Source: Chrysochromulina parva (taxonomy: Eukaryota; Haptophyta; Prymnesiales; Chrysochromulinaceae). From it: DNA of 16,758 nt. Under the pieces are notes generated by a model. The model did no database searches. It was given only the letters and a program-made list of their open reading frames with translations, and was not told the origin of the DNA. Numbering within the stretch: position 1 is the first letter of the stretch; every line of letters starts with the position of its first letter. The position numbers were made by a program, and so were the translations under genes. Where the stretch lies: NCBI GenBank assembly GCA_002887195.1, contig PJAB01001160.1:1-16758 (forward strand), written 5' to 3'. Shown here in pieces: positions 7,101 to 14,858 of this stretch.

Positions 7101-7997
7101 ATGGCGGCGCACGACTCCCCAGCCTCGCTCGTTGCCTTTGTCAAGCAGCTCGTAGCCGAGCTAGGCCGCGAGCGTGAGCGGCATGCTCAGACGCATCTCA
7201 AGCTATGCCAGGCGCGCGAAGTCGACAAAGCCCTCGCCAAGCGGCACAAGGCGCTCAAGATCAAATACACCAACCTGCTGGGCATCGTGCAGAAGGAGGT
7301 CGCACGGCGGCAGAGTCTCGGTGAAGCTGTGCACGCCGATCTGGCTGCCTCGCAGCCCATGTTGGACGAGCCGACCGACGACGCGGCGGGGGTATGCCCA
7401 GCGGTTGAAGAGGACGCAGGAGCTGTCGAGTCAGCTGCTGCAGAGGCGGCGGCAGCGCTTGAGGCAGCTGCAGGAGAAGCATTGGCAGCGGCAGAGGCGG
7501 TACTAGCAGAACTCCCAGAACCAGAACATGATGCGACTTATGATGCGACGGCTGCAGCAGCATCCCACGCCGGAGGGCGCAAGCCAAAAGGTGCGAAGGC
7601 GTCATCGCGCCCACCGCGCCCGCCTCCACGGCGGCCACTCCCACCGCGGTCTATGCGTCCGCGAAGCATGCCACCACCGCCACCTTCCGACCAACTCGAG
7701 TGCGGCCAGCTGCCGGTGCACACGTGTCGTGCATGTGAGGCGTGGTTCGCCGCCACCGGCATCGCCACCAAATGCGAGCACGCCTTGCAGCCCATGGGCC
7801 GTCACCGCCTTCATGCCGCGCCAGCGACGCCGGACTCCTTCTGGGCGATGTCGTTCACCGACGGCGATGGCGTCCGATCGGCTGTTGAGGAGGTCGAGTC
7901 ACACGCCGCCAACCCGTTCGTGGAGCGCGTCGCCATCGACGAGAGCTGCTTCGCGGGCGTCAACGGGCAGCGTTCGGGCGGGCGTCGCTCGTTCTGA
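7101..7997 (+). CDS. CtIP/Sae2/Com1-like DNA-end-resection factor
   Basis: 298 residues from an ATG with strong context (G at -3 and +4). The family stimulates the MRE11-RAD50-NBS1/Xrs2 nuclease to open protein-blocked double-strand breaks, starting homologous recombination and releasing Spo11 in meiosis. Residues about 10-65 are a charged helical segment suited to the N-terminal coiled coil through which CtIP oligomerises. The middle is Ala/Glu-rich, then Pro/Arg-rich (about 172-195). The C-terminal signature is well preserved: C-R-A-C-E-x-W-F-x-A-x-G with Cys209 and Cys212, then R-H-R at 234-236, and A-T-P-D-S-F-W with Thr243 followed by Pro. That Thr-Pro matches the CDK site CtIP T847/Sae2 S267 just before the conserved F-W. 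At under 300 residues it is far shorter than human CtIP (897) and close to yeast Sae2 (345). The assignment rests on this C-terminal block. Confidence 0.82.
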   Translation: MAAHDSPASLVAFVKQLVAELGRERERHAQTHLKLCQAREVDKALAKRHKALKIKYTNLLGIVQKEVARRQSLGEAVHADLAASQPMLDEPTDDAAGVCPAVEEDAGAVESAAAEAAAALEAAAGEALAAAEAVLAELPEPEHDATYDATAAAASHAGGRKPKGAKASSRPPRPPPRRPLPPRSMRPRSMPPPPPSDQLECGQLPVHTCRACEAWFAATGIATKCEHALQPMGRHRLHAAPATPDSFWAMSFTDGDGVRSAVEEVESHAANPFVERVAIDESCFAGVNGQRSGGRRSF

Positions 7998-8742
7998 GCG
8001 TAGAGGGGGCGCTTAGGGCGCGCGGTGAAGATACGGTGAAGACGGGTCTCAAACAGACCTCGAAGCTCGAATGACAGAGGATTCTGGAGGATTCCCAGTG
8101 CACACCGGTGCGACGGGGCGCCGCGGGAACCAACGAACCGTAGCGTTCGATAAGCGTTCGAGGGGGGGAGCGGGGAACGGCGCACGCTACGCTAGCGCAC
8201 GCGACACTACTGCTCACAAGGGGCATGGTGATGTCAAGGGTTCAGGGCGCAGCAAGGCCGCTAGGCCGGCGGGGATAGCCGGGGGATCATGTGACAGACA
8301 CGAGATCCCGCTATTATCCCGCTAGCCGCTTCAAGAAGCCTTCAAGACGCTAGCCTCCGGCGTCTCGAAGGCGTGCCGTGCAACCGGGTCTATCTCCCCG
8401 TATACGGGCGCGGTGCCAACCCGGTGCCGGGGTCGCGGAGGGTCGCGACGCGCCGGCCGGGTCGTGCCGGGGGGCTATACGGTCCGCGGCGCCGGGTCCC
8501 GGTGAGGTATCGTCCGCGTCTCGTGATTCATTTTCTATAACGCGTAGTTGGCTTTCGGAACACTCACTAAAACACCCACAGGCGTCGCAGTCGCTCTATA
8601 GACTTCGGACTGTTCATACTTGACAATCCCCATGTGCCATGACACTTTCGTTATACTACGAGGACGGGAGGACTCTCGAATGTTCGCTTGTTCGGTGTGT
8701 GGTTGCTCGTGGTGCTAGCTCCCGGCATCCCGCGCCCGATCC
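7998..8742. other. Intergenic region between convergent 3' ends
   Basis: 745 bp between the stop codons of the CtIP-like and Bax-inhibitor genes. Open frames in it are low-complexity, Gly/Arg/Ser-rich and without family features, so none is called. It holds a 12-bp imperfect hairpin at 8339-8371. No tRNA cloverleaf or snRNA motif was recognised. Confidence 0.45.
8339..8371. repeat. Hairpin-forming inverted repeat
   Basis: The arm CCTTCAAGACGC (8339-8350) pairs with GCGTCTCGAAGG (8360-8371) with a single A/C mismatch across a 9-nt loop. The motif TTCAAGA-related sequence is also directly repeated just upstream. It lies between convergent genes and could be a 3'-UTR structure. Confidence 0.45.
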
Positions 8743-9555
8743 TCAGTTGTCGCCGCCCTGAAGCATGCGCAGGAGCTCGAGCATGTACAGAAAGAGGTTG
8801 ATGAGGTCGAGGTAGAGGGCGATGGCGGCCATGATGTAGTCGTCGGGGCCGTAGTGGTGCAAGATCATCGATGTGTCGAACAGGATGTACCCACAGAAGA
8901 GAAGGGCGCCCAGGAGCGCAAACACCATCCGGCTGCCCGCTCCGAAGTCGAAGAGGGAGTTAAGGATGCTCCAGATGATCAGAATGAAGAGTGCGGAGAA
9001 GAGTCCGGCGCCGAGAAAGCTGAAGTCCCTCTTCGTCACGAAAGTGTACGTTGTGAGGGCCACAAACACAGCCGAGGTCAGGATGAGCGCCTGGAAGACG
9101 ACGATGCCGTAGCCCGTCTGGTAGTACACGGCGCATACGACGCCGACGCTGTACGACATGCAGAGCGTGAAGCCGCCGAGCAGCGCCATGTTTACTGGGT
9201 GCTTGTCCTTGTAGCAGAAGAGGGCGAGCAAGAAGCCAAAGGGAAGCAGTGTGGCCGTCATCATCATGTTTGGGCTGGTGAGCACGAGCATCCGCGTGGG
9301 CTCGTGGAACATGAAGAGGGCGGAGCCCATCATGGTCATCAGTAGCTGGAGGGCGAGGATGCTGTACACCTTCCTGATGAACCCGGCCTTGACAATCGCT
9401 GAGCCCTGGTAGACGGGCAATCCGGTGCGCATCTGGTCATCAACGTCAGAGCCCTGGTAGATAGGCAAACCGGTGCGCATCTGGTCCTCGTTGTCATGGT
9501 CGGCGGGCTTCAAGGCCGACGTGCCGTGCGGTCCCGCCATGTGCACGCCGTGCAT
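8743..9555 (-). CDS. Bax inhibitor-1 / Lifeguard (TMBIM) family membrane protein
   Basis: 270-residue polytopic protein with about seven hydrophobic segments after a hydrophilic head of roughly 55 residues. The C-terminal signature is canonical for the Lifeguard branch: C-G-Y-I-L-F-D-T (Asp227) followed by [17 protein letters not shown] (Asp250). These aspartates match the pair that forms the pH-sensitive latch in the bacterial homologue YetJ. Members sit in ER, Golgi or plasma membranes, leak calcium and restrain cell death. The frame is open far upstream, but there it runs antisense to the OPRTase gene, so it was trimmed to the first ATG before the conserved part; an ATG at 9540 (265 residues) is equally possible. 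The head contains a 16-residue tandem duplication (residues 24-39 and 40-55). It is divergent to the OPRTase gene. Confidence 0.92.
   Translation of the reverse strand: MHGVHMAGPHGTSALKPADHDNEDQMRTGLPIYQGSDVDDQMRTGLPVYQGSAIVKAGFIRKVYSILALQLLMTMMGSALFMFHEPTRMLVLTSPNMMMTATLLPFGFLLALFCYKDKHPVNMALLGGFTLCMSYSVGVVCAVYYQTGYGIVVFQALILTSAVFVALTTYTFVTKRDFSFLGAGLFSALFILIIWSILNSLFDFGAGSRMVFALLGALLFCGYILFDTSMILHHYGPDDYIMAAIALYLDLINLFLYMLELLRMLQGGDN
9401..9496 (-). repeat. Tandem 48-bp coding duplication in the Bax-inhibitor gene
   Basis: Two adjacent 48-bp units (9401-9448 and 9449-9496) match at 41 of 48 positions and encode 16-residue units beginning D-Q-M-R-T-G-L-P and containing Y-Q-G-S; 12 of 16 residues are identical. 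The changes are spread out rather than clustered, suggesting the duplication is not brand new and is kept in frame. Confidence 0.9.
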
Positions 9556-9736
9556 GGGCTTCGTCTTATGTCTGTACGTCCAGGGCCTGGTCCAGGGTGG
9601 CGGGGTTGCAAGATGTTTGGATTTCGTCAGAATGAAGCAGACGAGACTTGAGTGGAGGGGCCAGGATGTGTTGAGGGAACTGATGAAAAGAGTTTCGTCA
9701 AGAGTAGCCGCCGATAAGTTTTTATCGATAACAGGG
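9556..9736. promoter_or_regulatory. Probable shared promoter, Bax inhibitor / OPRTase
   Basis: 181 bp between divergent start codons. It carries three TTCGTC hexamers (9560-9565, 9623-9628, 9694-9699) and a palindromic element CGATAA-GTTT-TTATCG (9712-9727) that ends 9 bp before the OPRTase ATG. Regulatory function is inferred from arrangement only. Confidence 0.45.
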
Positions 9737-10417
9737 ATGTCGGGGGCAATGCCTCCTGCACCGCCAGCCGACAGCAACTGGCGGCACGACTTTCTCAGCT
9801 TCTGCCTCGACTGTGAGGTCCTGCGCTTTGGCGAATTCACACTCAAGAGCGGCCGCTCAAGCCCGTACTTCTTCAATGCGGGCCTCTTCAACACGGGCCT
9901 GCGGCTGGCAAAGTTGGGCTCTTACTACGCGCGCGCCATCGCAGAGTCGCCGGAGCTGAAATGGGACGTGTTGCTTGGACCGGCGTACAAGGGAATCCCG
10001 CTCGCCGCAGCGACGTCCATGTGCCTCGCCACGGAGCACGGCATTGACGCCAAGTACTGCTTCAACCGCAAGGAGGCCAAGGACCACGGTGAGGGCGGCG
10101 TCATCGTCGGCTCACCACTCATCGGCCGCGCACTCATCATCGACGACGTGATCACCGCGGGCACGGCCGCGCGCGAGTCGGCCGCCCTCGTCGCCGCTCA
10201 AGGCGCCGAGCTCGCGGGCCTTGTGGTCGCACTCGACCGCGAAGAGTGCGGTACCGGCTCGAACCTCACGGCCATCGGCCAGGTTGCGGATGAGCTCAAG
10301 GTGCCAGTAGTGCCCATCGTCACGCTGACTGATCTGATCGGCTTCCTCGAGGCGCGCGGTCGGTCTGCGGACGCGGAGCTCCTCAGAGAGCATAAGGCCA
10401 AGTACGGCCCCAAGTGA
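9737..10417 (+). CDS. pyrE: Orotate phosphoribosyltransferase, stand-alone
   Basis: 226-residue enzyme of de novo pyrimidine synthesis, converting orotate and PRPP to orotidine 5'-monophosphate. Diagnostic features: [10 protein letters not shown] at residues 31-40; [13 protein letters not shown] at 42-54; G-P-A-Y-K-G-I-P at 81-88; flexible catalytic loop [11 protein letters not shown] at 111-121; and the PRPP-binding motif [11 protein letters not shown] at 134-144. The sequence is strikingly close to the enterobacterial PyrE/fungal URA5 type. No OMP decarboxylase domain is fused on either side, unlike the UMP synthases of animals and plants. The ATG at 9737 has G at -3. In-frame ATGs farther upstream (e.g. 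9683) would add a basic lead that could serve as a targeting peptide, but it would run through the presumed promoter. Confidence 0.96.
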   Translation: MSGAMPPAPPADSNWRHDFLSFCLDCEVLRFGEFTLKSGRSSPYFFNAGLFNTGLRLAKLGSYYARAIAESPELKWDVLLGPAYKGIPLAAATSMCLATEHGIDAKYCFNRKEAKDHGEGGVIVGSPLIGRALIIDDVITAGTAARESAALVAAQGAELAGLVVALDREECGTGSNLTAIGQVADELKVPVVPIVTLTDLIGFLEARGRSADAELLREHKAKYGPK

Positions 10418-10618
10418 AGAGCTGTGAGAGAAGCAGCCTCTGGGGATAGTTACACCCAGTAACCCCCAGCGCCACACTGCACGATCCTTCTCAGTCTCGC
10501 TATCTGTGAAGCTTCCGGGGTGTTTCATGGTCTCATTTTTCGTCAATTGCGAAACTTTGCCCAGACATGCCGAGATAGGCAACCATATCGGGCTTAACCG
10601 CCAAAGAGCAAAGACCCC

Positions 10619-11014
10619 ATGCGTGCCGAGCACGCGAGTCGGCCAAGCTCACGGTGGCGATGGTCGTGGCCGTGTTTGTGCCCGTGGCGGATTGTCTCTT
10701 ACGTGCCGGTTACACCGCCTGAATTCCATCGCGAGTACGAAGGCTCAGAAGCAACCGATGCCGAGTTCATTCGCTTGCAGCTGGGATTGCAACCAGGGTC
10801 TATTTCACAGATTATCGAACAAGCAGTGGAGGAGTGTGGACTCGAAGTGGAGACAAAGAATCAACCTCTGCAAGTAAAGATTCAAGCGTGCCTCGACATC
10901 GTTGGCGGCTTGAGCATACGCAGAGACGTTGACGTGTCGCTCGAGTCTAGTGCTGCTGATCCATGTCATTGTCAAGTCTGGAATCACGTACAGAGGGTGG
11001 TCTTAGTACGTTAG
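10619..11014 (+). CDS. Possible small hypothetical protein
   Basis: 131-residue open frame from an ATG, not recognised. The first 30 residues are Trp/Arg/Cys-rich and look non-coding. Residues about 31-95 look protein-like: an acidic stretch followed by two amphipathic helices with regular Ile/Leu/Val spacing (E-F-I-R-L-Q-L-G, I-I-E-Q-A-V-E-E-C-G-L-E-V-E, V-K-I-Q-A-C-L-D-I-V-G). This suggests a real C-terminal exon whose 5' exon lies upstream, or a decayed gene. The local base composition is less GC-rich than in neighbouring genes. It ends 77 bp before the stop of the convergent LRR gene. The call is tentative. Confidence 0.3.
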   Translation: MRAEHASRPSSRWRWSWPCLCPWRIVSYVPVTPPEFHREYEGSEATDAEFIRLQLGLQPGSISQIIEQAVEECGLEVETKNQPLQVKIQACLDIVGGLSIRRDVDVSLESSAADPCHCQVWNHVQRVVLVR

Positions 11015-11091
11015 CAGCCGCGGCGGTGGCATGTGGTGGAGCCTGCCTTTGAAAGTAATAGAATCACAGACCGGGTACCCTCCTTCACGCT

Positions 11092-12948
11092 TCAGAGCAG
11101 CAACTCAAAGCGCGCGCGCTCCGCTGCAGCGCGCGCCTCGTGGCGCCCCTCGGAGGTGATCAGCGGGTTGGCGCGCAGGTCGAGCCACACGAGCGCGGGG
11201 CCATGCCTGAGGGCCTGCTCGACGAGTCCAAGCGCCCCCGTGTCGGTGAGCATATTGTCTGACAGGTCGATATGCTCGGGCGCGAAACCCTTGGCTAGGG
11301 CGGTGCCAAGCGCGAGCGCCCCCTCATCCTGAACATTGTTGCCCGCGAGCGAGAGGCGCCGTATCGAACTTGTGGGCAGCGCAGCCGCGAGGACGGTGAG
11401 CCCCTCGTTCGTCAGCTCGTTGCCGCCCAGGTGGAGCAGCTCCGTGCACGTATTGTCGCGCGTGTACTCTGCGAGCTCATCGGCGTGCTCATCGGAGATC
11501 ATCGCGTGATCGAGCAGCACGAGACGCGCCGATGGGAGGAGCGAGAGCTCACGCCACTGGCGCACCACGCCGGCGCTCAGGTCGCCCGACGGCGCGAAAC
11601 GGTCACCGGGAATGCTACTGGGCGTACTTGCGCTGGCTGCATGCGTGGCTGTCGCGCGCCCGACCGTTTGGGGCGCAAAGTCGAGGTGCGTGGAGGTGGC
11701 AAAGAGGTCCGACGCTGGCGAAGTTCTCCCCGCCGCCGTGGCCGCCGCCGTGGGAGCGGCGGTCGCGTCTGCGCGGGCGGCAGTAACACCTGCGGCTCCT
11801 TCGGTACCGATGCCGGCAGCGCGCTCCTCAGCCCGCTGTGCAGCCGCACGCAGCAGCGATTTGGTCGCTTGTCTGCTCTGAACGCGAAGGTCGGAGCGGT
11901 TTTGTGCGACGCACTCGTCGATGTCCTTTAGCTGCTCGGCCGCGACGCCCGCGCCGGTGAGTGACAGGTCGGTGACGCTCCTGCAGACGCGCATGCAGAT
12001 GCGCAGCGCCTCGCCACCCTTGAGGCCAATGGGGTTGTTGGCGAGAGCGATCGAGCGCAGCGAGCCGCCTGGATCAGTGCTCAAGTGCTGCGCGAGCGCG
12101 CGCGCACCGGTCTCGCCGATGGCGTTCGCACTCAGGCGGAGCGTCGTGAGCGTCTGGGTGCGGCTCGCCATCTCGAGCAGCGCGCTCATCGCGTAGTCAG
12201 AGGCTGCGTTGCCGTCGAGGTCCAGCTCGACGAGCGGCGTCAGTGAAAGTAGCCCAGCGAGCTGCGCCACGGCCTCATCGTGTAGTCCCGTCGCCGCCAA
12301 GCTGAGGGATTGCAGCACGCGCCGCTCGCTGATAGCCTCGCCGATGGCGACGCAACCGAGCGAGCCGAGCTCGTTGTAAGAGAGGTCGAGCATGACGAGA
12401 GAGGGCAGCTCGCGCACCGCATCTGCCAGGTGCGTCGCGGCCGCCGGCGTCAACCCATTCGAGGCGAGCGCGAGCTCGGTGAGCGGCGATGACGCCGCGG
12501 ACGACGGGTGATGGAGCGCCTCGCAGATGAGGCCCACGCCGCCGTCGCCGAGCGAGCAGCCTCGCAGCCTCAGCACAAGTAGCGCCGAGAGGCCTTCGTG
12601 CGCGAACCCAAAAGTCGCTGCCACGTCCACGGACATGGCCGTGTGGCTCAGATTGAGCTTGCGCAGCGTGCCGGGAGTGATCGTCTGCAGCATCGAAGCG
12701 ATTCGCAACAAGTCGGGCGAGCGCAGGCCGCGGCGCGAGCCATCAATACTCGAGCGGGAGGAGTCGAGCGCGACTGGGAGGCCGCGCATCGCCTGCTGCA
12801 ACAAGTCCTCCTGCGAAGGTCCCGAGAACGTGGACTGAAGACGACGGGCGATACCGCGAAGAGACACGGCAAGGGCTGGATCCTCCTTCAGTGCAGCAGC
12901 GCCAGCGGAGAGGATCATGCCGCCACCAGCGGCGAGGAGCACTTCCAT
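11092..12948 (-). CDS. Leucine-rich-repeat protein, ribonuclease-inhibitor type, two blocks
   Basis: 618 residues from an ATG with strong context (G at -3, G at +4); the frame continues eight codons farther to a GTG but no earlier ATG. Block 1 (about residues 95-342) holds nine LRRs of about 28 residues of the L-x-x-L-x-L-x-x-N-x-L...G-x-x-x-L-A/I kind, for example the unit with L-D-L-S-Y-N-E-L. A 120-130-residue Ala/Thr/Ser-rich linker follows. Block 2 (about 476-597) holds five more repeats ending in a cap. The long alternating repeats with helical second halves are typical of RI-type LRRs, a protein-binding horseshoe found in NLRs, RanGAP and many ciliary proteins. No nucleotide-binding, kinase, signal-peptide or membrane segment is present, so a soluble scaffold is likely. 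Partners are unknown. It is divergent to the FAM228-like gene. Confidence 0.85.
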   Translation of the reverse strand: MEVLLAAGGGMILSAGAAALKEDPALAVSLRGIARRLQSTFSGPSQEDLLQQAMRGLPVALDSSRSSIDGSRRGLRSPDLLRIASMLQTITPGTLRKLNLSHTAMSVDVAATFGFAHEGLSALLVLRLRGCSLGDGGVGLICEALHHPSSAASSPLTELALASNGLTPAAATHLADAVRELPSLVMLDLSYNELGSLGCVAIGEAISERRVLQSLSLAATGLHDEAVAQLAGLLSLTPLVELDLDGNAASDYAMSALLEMASRTQTLTTLRLSANAIGETGARALAQHLSTDPGGSLRSIALANNPIGLKGGEALRICMRVCRSVTDLSLTGAGVAAEQLKDIDECVAQNRSDLRVQSRQATKSLLRAAAQRAEERAAGIGTEGAAGVTAARADATAAPTAAATAAGRTSPASDLFATSTHLDFAPQTVGRATATHAASASTPSSIPGDRFAPSGDLSAGVVRQWRELSLLPSARLVLLDHAMISDEHADELAEYTRDNTCTELLHLGGNELTNEGLTVLAAALPTSSIRRLSLAGNNVQDEGALALGTALAKGFAPEHIDLSDNMLTDTGALGLVEQALRHGPALVWLDLRANPLITSEGRHEARAAAERARFELLL

Positions 12949-13151
12949 AGCTTCGTCTTGGATAAACCCCACGGTTGCTCAAGACCGCGCTCTGTTGGGT
13001 CCTTGAACTTTGGAACGCCCCTTACGAGCGAATTACATGTGCGCTCTGTGCTAAGCAGACTTGAGCGCCGTCTTGGTTTACGGGTCTTCGCCGCACGTTG
13101 CTTGAAGGAAAGGAGGTTGGACTGCTTCCTGCGGTTGGCCTCGGGCCCTTC
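12949..13151. promoter_or_regulatory. Probable shared promoter, LRR protein / FAM228-like protein
   Basis: 203 bp between divergent ATGs. It includes one TTCGTC hexamer (12952-12957) and two CTTGAACTT/CTTGAAGG-like stretches. The last 50 bp are open in the frame of the downstream gene without an ATG, so that gene might have a short spliced 5' extension. Confidence 0.4.
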
Positions 13152-14393
13152 ATGCCGCACCCAATCCCCACGGTCAATGGCACGCGGCCGCAGGCGATCT
13201 TGCACCCGGGTGGCAACCGCGGCGCCGACCTCATCGAGACCATCCGGCTTGAGCGGCTGCAAGCGTCTATCCAGGCGCCACCCAACATCATGGACACGAA
13301 GCTGTCCCCGGCGCGCACCCTCTTTGTGCCCGAGCACCACTCGGTGCGGCCCGTCAGGCCGAAGACTGCCGCTGCCGCCCGCGCCTGCGCTCCAGATGGT
13401 CACATGCGTCCGTGGGCCGAACCCAAGTGGACGCGGCCTGCCAGCGCGAGCACGATGCGGGTGCACTCGCACCAAGCCCTCAACGAGTTGCTGCTCGCGC
13501 CGGGCCCCACGAGCGAGCGGCCGTCGCGGCTGCCCTCGCCCGTGCCGCACATGAGCAGCGCGAGCAGCGTCGCGGTCGGGCCGCAGCCGTCCAAAATGTC
13601 GCAACGCAGTAAAACGCGGCCGCAGTCGGCATACACGGCTGCGGAGGCGCGACAGCGGCAGCTTGTGCGCGATCAGGACCAGGCGAGGCAGGAGGCCGTG
13701 GCGCGAAAGTTCAAAGACCAGCAGATGCTGGCGGCGCAGCAGCAGGAGCAGGAGTTTCAGCGCGCGTGGGAGCAGTTCAACGCCGAGCAGTCCGGGCCAG
13801 TGGCCGAAGTGACCGAGCTCCTTCGCCTCAAGGATATCGAGACGTTACGGCGCGCGAACGCGCACTGCAAGCACTGGAACGAGGAGGTCTTCGACAAGAT
13901 CCATGATCAGATTGTGCACGAGCTGCGGAAGCGCGAGGCCAAGGGCTCCTACAACACGCGCTGGCGGCACGCGCAGGATGCGTACCTCAAGGTGGTGGCG
14001 TCCAAGGAGATGGGCATCTTCCGCGACATCATCATCCCTGATGAGTACGACCCCCTCGAGTGCGCCTCTAAGAACATCAAGTACCACTCGAAGCGGATCG
14101 CGCTCAAGGACCCGCTCAAGACGGAGCTCACGCAGCACCGGCTCGAGGCGCAGATGGTACCAGGCTCGGGCGCGAACCAGATGGCAGCAGCCTCCAAGGA
14201 TGCGGCCGCCAAGGGGCGTGGCGACCTGCCCATCACCATGTGGTCTAAGCTGGACGCGACGCCGTACGGCCACTTCAACCGCATGATGAGCATGCCCACC
14301 AGCACGATTGAGCCTGGCCCACAGACGACCACGGGTATGAGGGTGCTCGGCGACCACTACAATCTCCCGAGGCAATCCGTCTCACTGAGCTAG
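13152..14393 (+). CDS. Coiled-coil protein with a FAM228-like domain, probable ciliary protein
   Basis: 413 residues from the first ATG of the frame. Residues 1-160 are Pro/Ser/Arg-rich and probably disordered, with two R-P-x-S-A elements (T-R-P-A-S-A and T-R-P-Q-S-A-Y), a short motif common in flagellar-associated proteins. A Gln/Arg/Glu-rich coiled coil covers about 163-207. A more conserved-looking region (223-322) has N-A-H-C-K-H-W-N-E-E-V-F-x-x-I-H-D-Q-I followed by a helical stretch, then G-I-F-R-D...E-Y-D-P-L, which resembles the W...I...Y-D-P pattern I associate with FAM228 proteins of animals and protists. The C-terminus has a D-A-T-P-Y-G-H-F-N motif. Coding is secure. The FAM228 link and ciliary role are inference from remembered patterns, not a search. 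The start codon context is weak (T at -3). Confidence 0.75.
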   Translation: MPHPIPTVNGTRPQAILHPGGNRGADLIETIRLERLQASIQAPPNIMDTKLSPARTLFVPEHHSVRPVRPKTAAAARACAPDGHMRPWAEPKWTRPASASTMRVHSHQALNELLLAPGPTSERPSRLPSPVPHMSSASSVAVGPQPSKMSQRSKTRPQSAYTAAEARQRQLVRDQDQARQEAVARKFKDQQMLAAQQQEQEFQRAWEQFNAEQSGPVAEVTELLRLKDIETLRRANAHCKHWNEEVFDKIHDQIVHELRKREAKGSYNTRWRHAQDAYLKVVASKEMGIFRDIIIPDEYDPLECASKNIKYHSKRIALKDPLKTELTQHRLEAQMVPGSGANQMAAASKDAAAKGRGDLPITMWSKLDATPYGHFNRMMSMPTSTIEPGPQTTTGMRVLGDHYNLPRQSVSLS

Positions 14394-14858
14394 ACTGCTC
14401 GAGGCGCCAACCTGGGCTGCAGCAGCCCATGCACGATGACGACCACGCGGCGCGGCGCGCGGCGCAGCGACTGCAGGCTTTCAGAGTCGCTCCCTGCGTC
14501 GCGCGCCCCTGTACCGCCGTGACCCGCGAACGGAAGATGAAACGAACCCAGGGCCAAGGGCTCTGTGAGCAAACAAATGAAATCTTCACGGCGACGCTCA
14601 ATCTCTCGCAGGGATGATGGTACGTGGGTCTCTCTCGCTCCCCCGGGTTTAAGCACTAAGCTCCCGGGGGCGGCCACCAACAGCACGGCACGGTATGTGT
14701 TATACGCATGGGAGTGTACGTTCAGTACGTTGTTACATTTTTAGTTGAGTCTGGTACTTGTGACATCTGATGATGATCATGGCACGTGGGACAAAGTGAA
14801 GGCAAAGAATCCTCCCGAAGCATTCGCCCATCACGACGCTGTGTCCGCACGAGAGGAA
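14394..14858. other. Intergenic region before the RRM gene
   Basis: 465 bp with no supported gene. It includes an 8-bp GC stem at 14640-14670 and an E-box/G-box CACGTG about 75 bp before the RRM ATG. The frame of the RRM gene stays open back to a TTG at 14745, but the extra residues are not part of the domain and have no ATG. Confidence 0.45.
14640..14670. repeat. GC-rich hairpin
   Basis: CCCCCGGG (14640-14647) and CCCGGGGG (14663-14670) are perfect complements around a 15-nt loop. It sits about 250 bp past the stop of the FAM228-like gene and could be a 3'-end structure or chance in GC-rich DNA. Confidence 0.3.

Noticed and set aside
8071..8623. Two frames of about 80 residues between CtIP-like and Bax-inhibitor genes
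   Set aside because: Low-complexity Gly/Ser/Arg composition, no motif, and the second lacks an ATG start.
12949..12972. Eight-residue extension of the LRR protein to a GTG
   Set aside because: GTG starts are rare in nuclear genes and the ATG at 12948 has strong context.
12598..13554. 318-residue plus-strand frame across the LRR start and FAM228-like gene
   Set aside because: It overlaps two better-supported genes, is Arg/Ser/Pro-rich and has no domain.
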